DNA of 64,000 bases, taken from the NCBI GenBank assembly GCA_021808195.1, contig JAKBCE010000022.1, positions 1-64,000 on the forward strand. Reading direction: 5' to 3'. The position numbers and the translations under genes were made by a program. Numbering within the stretch: the first letter of the stretch is position 1; the number at the start of each line of letters is the position of its first letter. Shown here in pieces: positions 61,307 to 64,000 of this stretch. Source of the DNA: Pseudomonadota bacterium. GTDB taxonomy: Bacteria > Pseudomonadota > Gammaproteobacteria > Steroidobacterales > Steroidobacteraceae. A model generated the notes under the pieces. The model had not been told where the DNA came from and ran no database searches. It was given only the letters and a program-made list of their open reading frames with translations.

Positions 61307-62902
61307 ATGCGCTTGACGCCGCCCGAACTCGCACGCAGCGCGCTCGAAGCGGCCCCCGATGCGATGATTATCATCGACACCGAGGGGACCATCCGTTTCG
61401 TCAATCGCCAAGTCTTCGCGCTGTTCGGCTACACACGCGAGGAGGTCGTCGGGCACCCCATCGAGATGCTCATGCCGGAGCGATTCCGGACACGCCACGT
61501 CGCGCATCGCGGCGCGTATCTTGCGCATATGCGGGCACGGCCCATGGGCCAGAATCTTGAGCTTTACGGTCTGCGGCGTGACGCCAGTGAGTTTCCGGTC
61601 GAAATCAGCCTCAGCCCCGTGGTCGACGAGAATCGCACGCTGGTCGTTGCGGCGATCCGCGACGTCAGCGACCGTCAGCGCATTCAGCGGGAGTTGATCG
61701 CAGCGCGGGCGGTTGCCGAGGAGGCCCGGGAACTGGCCGACTTGGCGCGCGAGAGCGCCGATCGGGCCAATCAGGGCAAGAGCCGCTTCCTCGCCACGGC
61801 GAGTCACGACCTGCGCCAACCGCTGCAGGCGCTGGCGCTGTTGAACGGTACGTTGCGACGCACGGTCAGCGATCCGCTGCTTGCCGATGCTCTGGCCCAG
61901 CAGGAGCAGGCCATCGGGGCGATGTCCCGGCTGCTCAATGCACTGCTTGACATCAGCAAGCTCGAATCCGGCGCGATCAAGCCGGAGAGCTTGGACTTTC
62001 CGGTGGCCCGCATCTTGGATGAGATGCGCCGCGAGTTCGCGAGTGTCGCTGCGCGGAACGGGCTCACGCTCGAGGTCGAAACCACGAGCGCCTGCGCCCA
62101 CAGCGATCCGTCGCTAATCGAGCAAGTGATGCGCAACCTGGTCTCGAATGCGATCAAGTACACGCGGTCGGGGTCCGTCACGCTGCGCTGCTCAGTGCCA
62201 AGTGAGTCGCTCGTGCGCCTGGATATCGCCGACACCGGCATTGGCATCGCGACCGATCAGCTGCCGCTCATCTATGACGAGTTCTACCAGGTGGGAGTAA
62301 GCACAAACACCTCGCGCGACGGCTATGGGCTCGGTCTGTCGATCGTCAAACGCATCGTGCAACTGCTCGGGGTGAAACTCGAGGTCCGCTCCGAGATCGG
62401 CAAGGGCTCGACGTTCTCACTGCTGTTGCCTGCGGCCGAGCTTCAGGTGAGCCCCACAACCGGCGCTCCCAGCGAGGACCTGACCGGCAACGGGGCGGCA
62501 GCGCAGGACCGCGGACGACAGAAAGTGCTTCTGGTGGAGGACGATCCGAGCGTCCGCGATGCGACCCGAATGCTGCTGCGCGTCGAGGGCTATGAAGTCA
62601 TACCCGCCGCCTCGCTCGAAGAGGCACTCGCTGCCGTGCTCGGCGGCGAGCGTCCCGATTTGCTGATGACCGATTACCACCTGGGTGCGAACCAGACGGG
62701 CATTCAGGTCATCACCGCGCTGCGCGCCCAGCTTGGCGCCGCCCTGAAATCGGTGCTGATCACGGGGGATACCTCGACCGCAGTCCGTGGGCTTGCACCG
62801 GATCCTCACCTGCGCGTGCTGAGCAAGCCGATTCGAGCCGAAGCGTTGCTGAATTTGGTGCGCGAGTTCCTCGCAGCATCAGAGTCCCGCCCTGACCGCT
62901 AA
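61307..62902 (+). CDS. PAS-domain hybrid sensor histidine kinase
   Basis: 531 residues from ATG 61307. Domains: PAS with PAC (about 8-123; DAMIIIDTEGTIRFVN, LFGYTREEVVG), a short coiled coil, HisKA with the phospho-acceptor His167 in SHDLRQPL, HATPase (NLVSNAIKYT; DTGIGI; GYGLGLSIV; GKGSTFSL), and a receiver domain from about 405 (VLLVEDDPS, phospho-Asp in LLMTDYHLG, Lys in LSKPIR). No TM segment, so it is cytosolic. Being divergent from the hydrogenase operon it may be a HupT/HoxJ-like redox or hydrogen regulator; this is inferred. Its last few codons (ESRPDR) come from the inserted tnpB right-end repeat. Confidence 0.85.
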   Translation: MRLTPPELARSALEAAPDAMIIIDTEGTIRFVNRQVFALFGYTREEVVGHPIEMLMPERFRTRHVAHRGAYLAHMRARPMGQNLELYGLRRDASEFPVEISLSPVVDENRTLVVAAIRDVSDRQRIQRELIAARAVAEEARELADLARESADRANQGKSRFLATASHDLRQPLQALALLNGTLRRTVSDPLLADALAQQEQAIGAMSRLLNALLDISKLESGAIKPESLDFPVARILDEMRREFASVAARNGLTLEVETTSACAHSDPSLIEQVMRNLVSNAIKYTRSGSVTLRCSVPSESLVRLDIADTGIGIATDQLPLIYDEFYQVGVSTNTSRDGYGLGLSIVKRIVQLLGVKLEVRSEIGKGSTFSLLLPAAELQVSPTTGAPSEDLTGNGAAAQDRGRQKVLLVEDDPSVRDATRMLLRVEGYEVIPAASLEEALAAVLGGERPDLLMTDYHLGANQTGIQVITALRAQLGAALKSVLITGDTSTAVRGLAPDPHLRVLSKPIRAEALLNLVREFLAASESRPDR

Positions 62903-63062
62903 TCGCGCTGTTGCTGACAGCCCTCGAGCGCTCTTGGCCCTGACGGGCCGTGGGGCGAGTTCACGGTTCTGCGTGGGGCGGCGCTGAGCGCACTCGGCGG
63001 TCACCCGCCGTGTGCGCTCAGCCGCGCAGGCCACCGCCCGTGCGTCACTTCCCGGCCCCTGG
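62878..63062. repeat. tnpB-element right end, copy B (solo, 185 bp)
   Basis: Same length as 29165-29349, with about seven substitutions and no gaps. The inverted repeat is kept apart from two mismatched pairs (GGCG versus CCGC changes). It lacks any attached TnpB gene and begins within the last codons of the histidine kinase, providing its stop. After 63062 the two copies diverge abruptly. Confidence 0.8.
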
Positions 63063-63341
63063 TCGTACATGGACGCCCCCACTTTGCCAAGCGACTGGGT
63101 CTTTCCGGCAGACAGGCATAGATTGCACCTGTACATTCGGACTACTGCGCGAGCGACGCTCGCTGTCCCTGATGGGTTCTGCTGATTGGCTCCTCTATCG
63201 GTAGGACGCACTTTCAGTGCTCCGGCCAGGGCGGGTTTTGCCGACCACGGTCTGACCTGCTTCGCCATCACGACTCAGTTCGCTTGAGCAATCGAGGATC
63301 TGATACGGCTTATCGGAAAATGTCCTGCGCGCCTGATACCC
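62903..63341. other. Non-coding DNA between tnpB right-end copy and IS110 fragment
   Basis: The first 160 bases are the tnpB right-end repeat. From 63063 to 63341 no gene is supported, although a frame shadows the repeat on the minus strand. This segment lies at the 3' side of the IS110-family transposase fragment, where IS1111-type elements carry their structured RNA. I see no diagnostic structure by eye. Confidence 0.35.
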
Positions 63342-63800
63342 TCATGAGCATGATGCGCCCTGGTGCAGGGGCAGGTGATCTGGTCCGTACTGGCGGTCTT
63401 TCGCCAGCATCGCCCAGATGATGCGCGCGTTCTTGTACGCTATCGCTACCGCTGCGATATTCGCGTTGCGCCGCACGAGCAAACCGCCTATCCAGCTGCT
63501 TGTGGACACCTTGCGCCGTTGCGCAGCATAAAGCACCGAGCGGGCCCCATGGATCAGCAAGGTGCGCAGATACGCGTTACCGCGCTTACTGATTCCCAAT
63601 AACACGCTCTTGCCTCCGCTCGAGTGCTGCCTCGGTACCAGCCCCAACCATGCTCCCAGCTGCCGGCCGTTGGAGAAGCTCTTCGCATCGCCCACCGTAG
63701 CGACCAGCGCGCTGGCGGCAATCGGGCCGATGCCGGGCACATCGGCCAGTTTTCGGCTCAGCGCATTGTTGCGATGCCAGGCGGTGATTTCGCTCTCCAG
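63342..63800 (-). pseudogene. IS110-family transposase, C-terminal fragment
   Basis: The Transposase_20 part of IS110/IS1111 enzymes is clear: LADVPGIGPIAASALVATVGDAKSFSNGRQLGAWLGLVPRQHSSGGKSVLLGISKRGNAYLRTLLIHGAR-type blocks, with the catalytic Ser region SSGGK. The frame continues upstream (ESEITAWHRNNALSRKL) only to a TGA at about 63803, beyond which nothing matches the DEDD RuvC-like N-terminus. The fragment lacks half of the enzyme, so it cannot transpose by itself. Confidence 0.85.
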
Positions 63801-63866
63801 TCATGGCGACGCATCGCTTAGAATGCATACATCTGCCCAGCGACCGAAAGAGCGAGACTCGAGCAC

Positions 63867-64000
63867 GTGCGACTGCAGTACAGCTTCGTGATCGATGAAA
63901 ATCCGCGCTTTCTCGCCGAAGCGCGGCTGTTTGTCCGCGCCCTGCTCGGTGCCGGCGTTGCGCCGGCGGACATTGTGGCGCAGGTGACGGCCCGCTGCGG
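63867..64000 (+). CDS. Unidentified gene, 5' end only
   Basis: GTG 63867 opens a frame to the window edge (44 codons) beginning VRLQYSFVIDENPRFLAEARLFVRALLGAG. The composition is normal for coding sequence of this genome. It could be the start of a glycosyltransferase-like protein, in which a short strand (YSFVID) then a helix is common, but this is a guess. The gene continues beyond the window. Confidence 0.4.
   Translation, partial: MRLQYSFVIDENPRFLAEARLFVRALLGAGVAPADIVAQVTARC

Noticed and set aside
62879..63271. Minus-strand frame of 130 codons
   Set aside because: Most of it is the tnpB right-end repeat read in the tnpB tail frame, joined to unrelated DNA; no start signal.

Overview
The window is GC-rich DNA from a proteobacterium. 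A gammaproteobacterium is most plausible: the hydrogenase operon has the hynS-isp1-isp2-hynL order known from purple sulfur bacteria such as Thiocapsa, and an MtrCAB-type outer-membrane cytochrome conduit is present. No rRNA or other lineage marker settles the taxonomy. Three blocks can be recognised.

Block 1 (about 1-26.6 kb) is a catabolic island for plant-type or lignin-type aromatics. A minus-strand operon (6430-1044) carries hpaF-, hpaE-, DapA-like aldolase-, FAH isomerase/decarboxylase-, MarR-, LigA-like and LigB-like genes, which makes a meta-cleavage pathway resembling homoprotocatechuate degradation but with a different ring-cleaving enzyme. A second minus operon (11174-7169) carries a lignostilbene/carotenoid dioxygenase, an aldehyde dehydrogenase and a LigW-like decarboxylase. 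Plus-strand genes add a Rieske O-demethylase-like oxygenase and a three-domain SnoaL-like protein. Uptake and hydrolysis functions follow: a TonB-dependent receptor, a MarR regulator and an aromatic-acid MFS permease encoded in overlapping frames, then a tannase/feruloyl esterase, a CocE-type hydrolase, a double SnoaL protein and a type-B carboxylesterase running the other way. The likely logic is to import an esterified or dimeric phenolic, hydrolyse and cleave it, demethylate and decarboxylate it, open the ring, and feed central metabolism. Palindromes in the intergenic regions look like MarR operators.

Block 2 (about 26.6-36.6 kb) is a junction. It holds a DUF3237 gene, a hicBA toxin-antitoxin pair, small overlapping phage-like genes beside tRNA-Ala(GGC), a decayed tnpB (IS200/IS605) element, an intact IS630 element that uses a -1 frameshift and lies directly against the gltX stop codon, gltX itself, a YXWGXW-repeat protein, a membrane protein and a CcmI-like TPR protein.

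Block 3 (about 36.1-62.9 kb) is an electron-transfer island. It has a group-1e-like [NiFe] hydrogenase operon (protease, HupH-like, small subunit with Tat signal, Isp1, Isp2, large subunit, hypA, a HemW-like radical SAM protein), hypC-D-E-hoxX-hypB-hypF, and an outer-membrane MtrC (decaheme lipoprotein)/MtrA (decaheme)/MtrB (porin) set. It also has a heptaheme c/b cytochrome fusion, a small cytochrome c and a MenA/UbiA-like prenyltransferase. A PAS hybrid histidine kinase is divergent from the hydrogenase operon. Together these suggest hydrogen oxidation linked through the quinone pool to an extracellular acceptor, or the reverse flow. hoxX is broken by one extra base in a nine-G tract.

The right end (62.9-64 kb) holds a second, solo copy of the tnpB right end fused to the kinase 3' end, a truncated IS110-family transposase, and the start of an unidentified gene.
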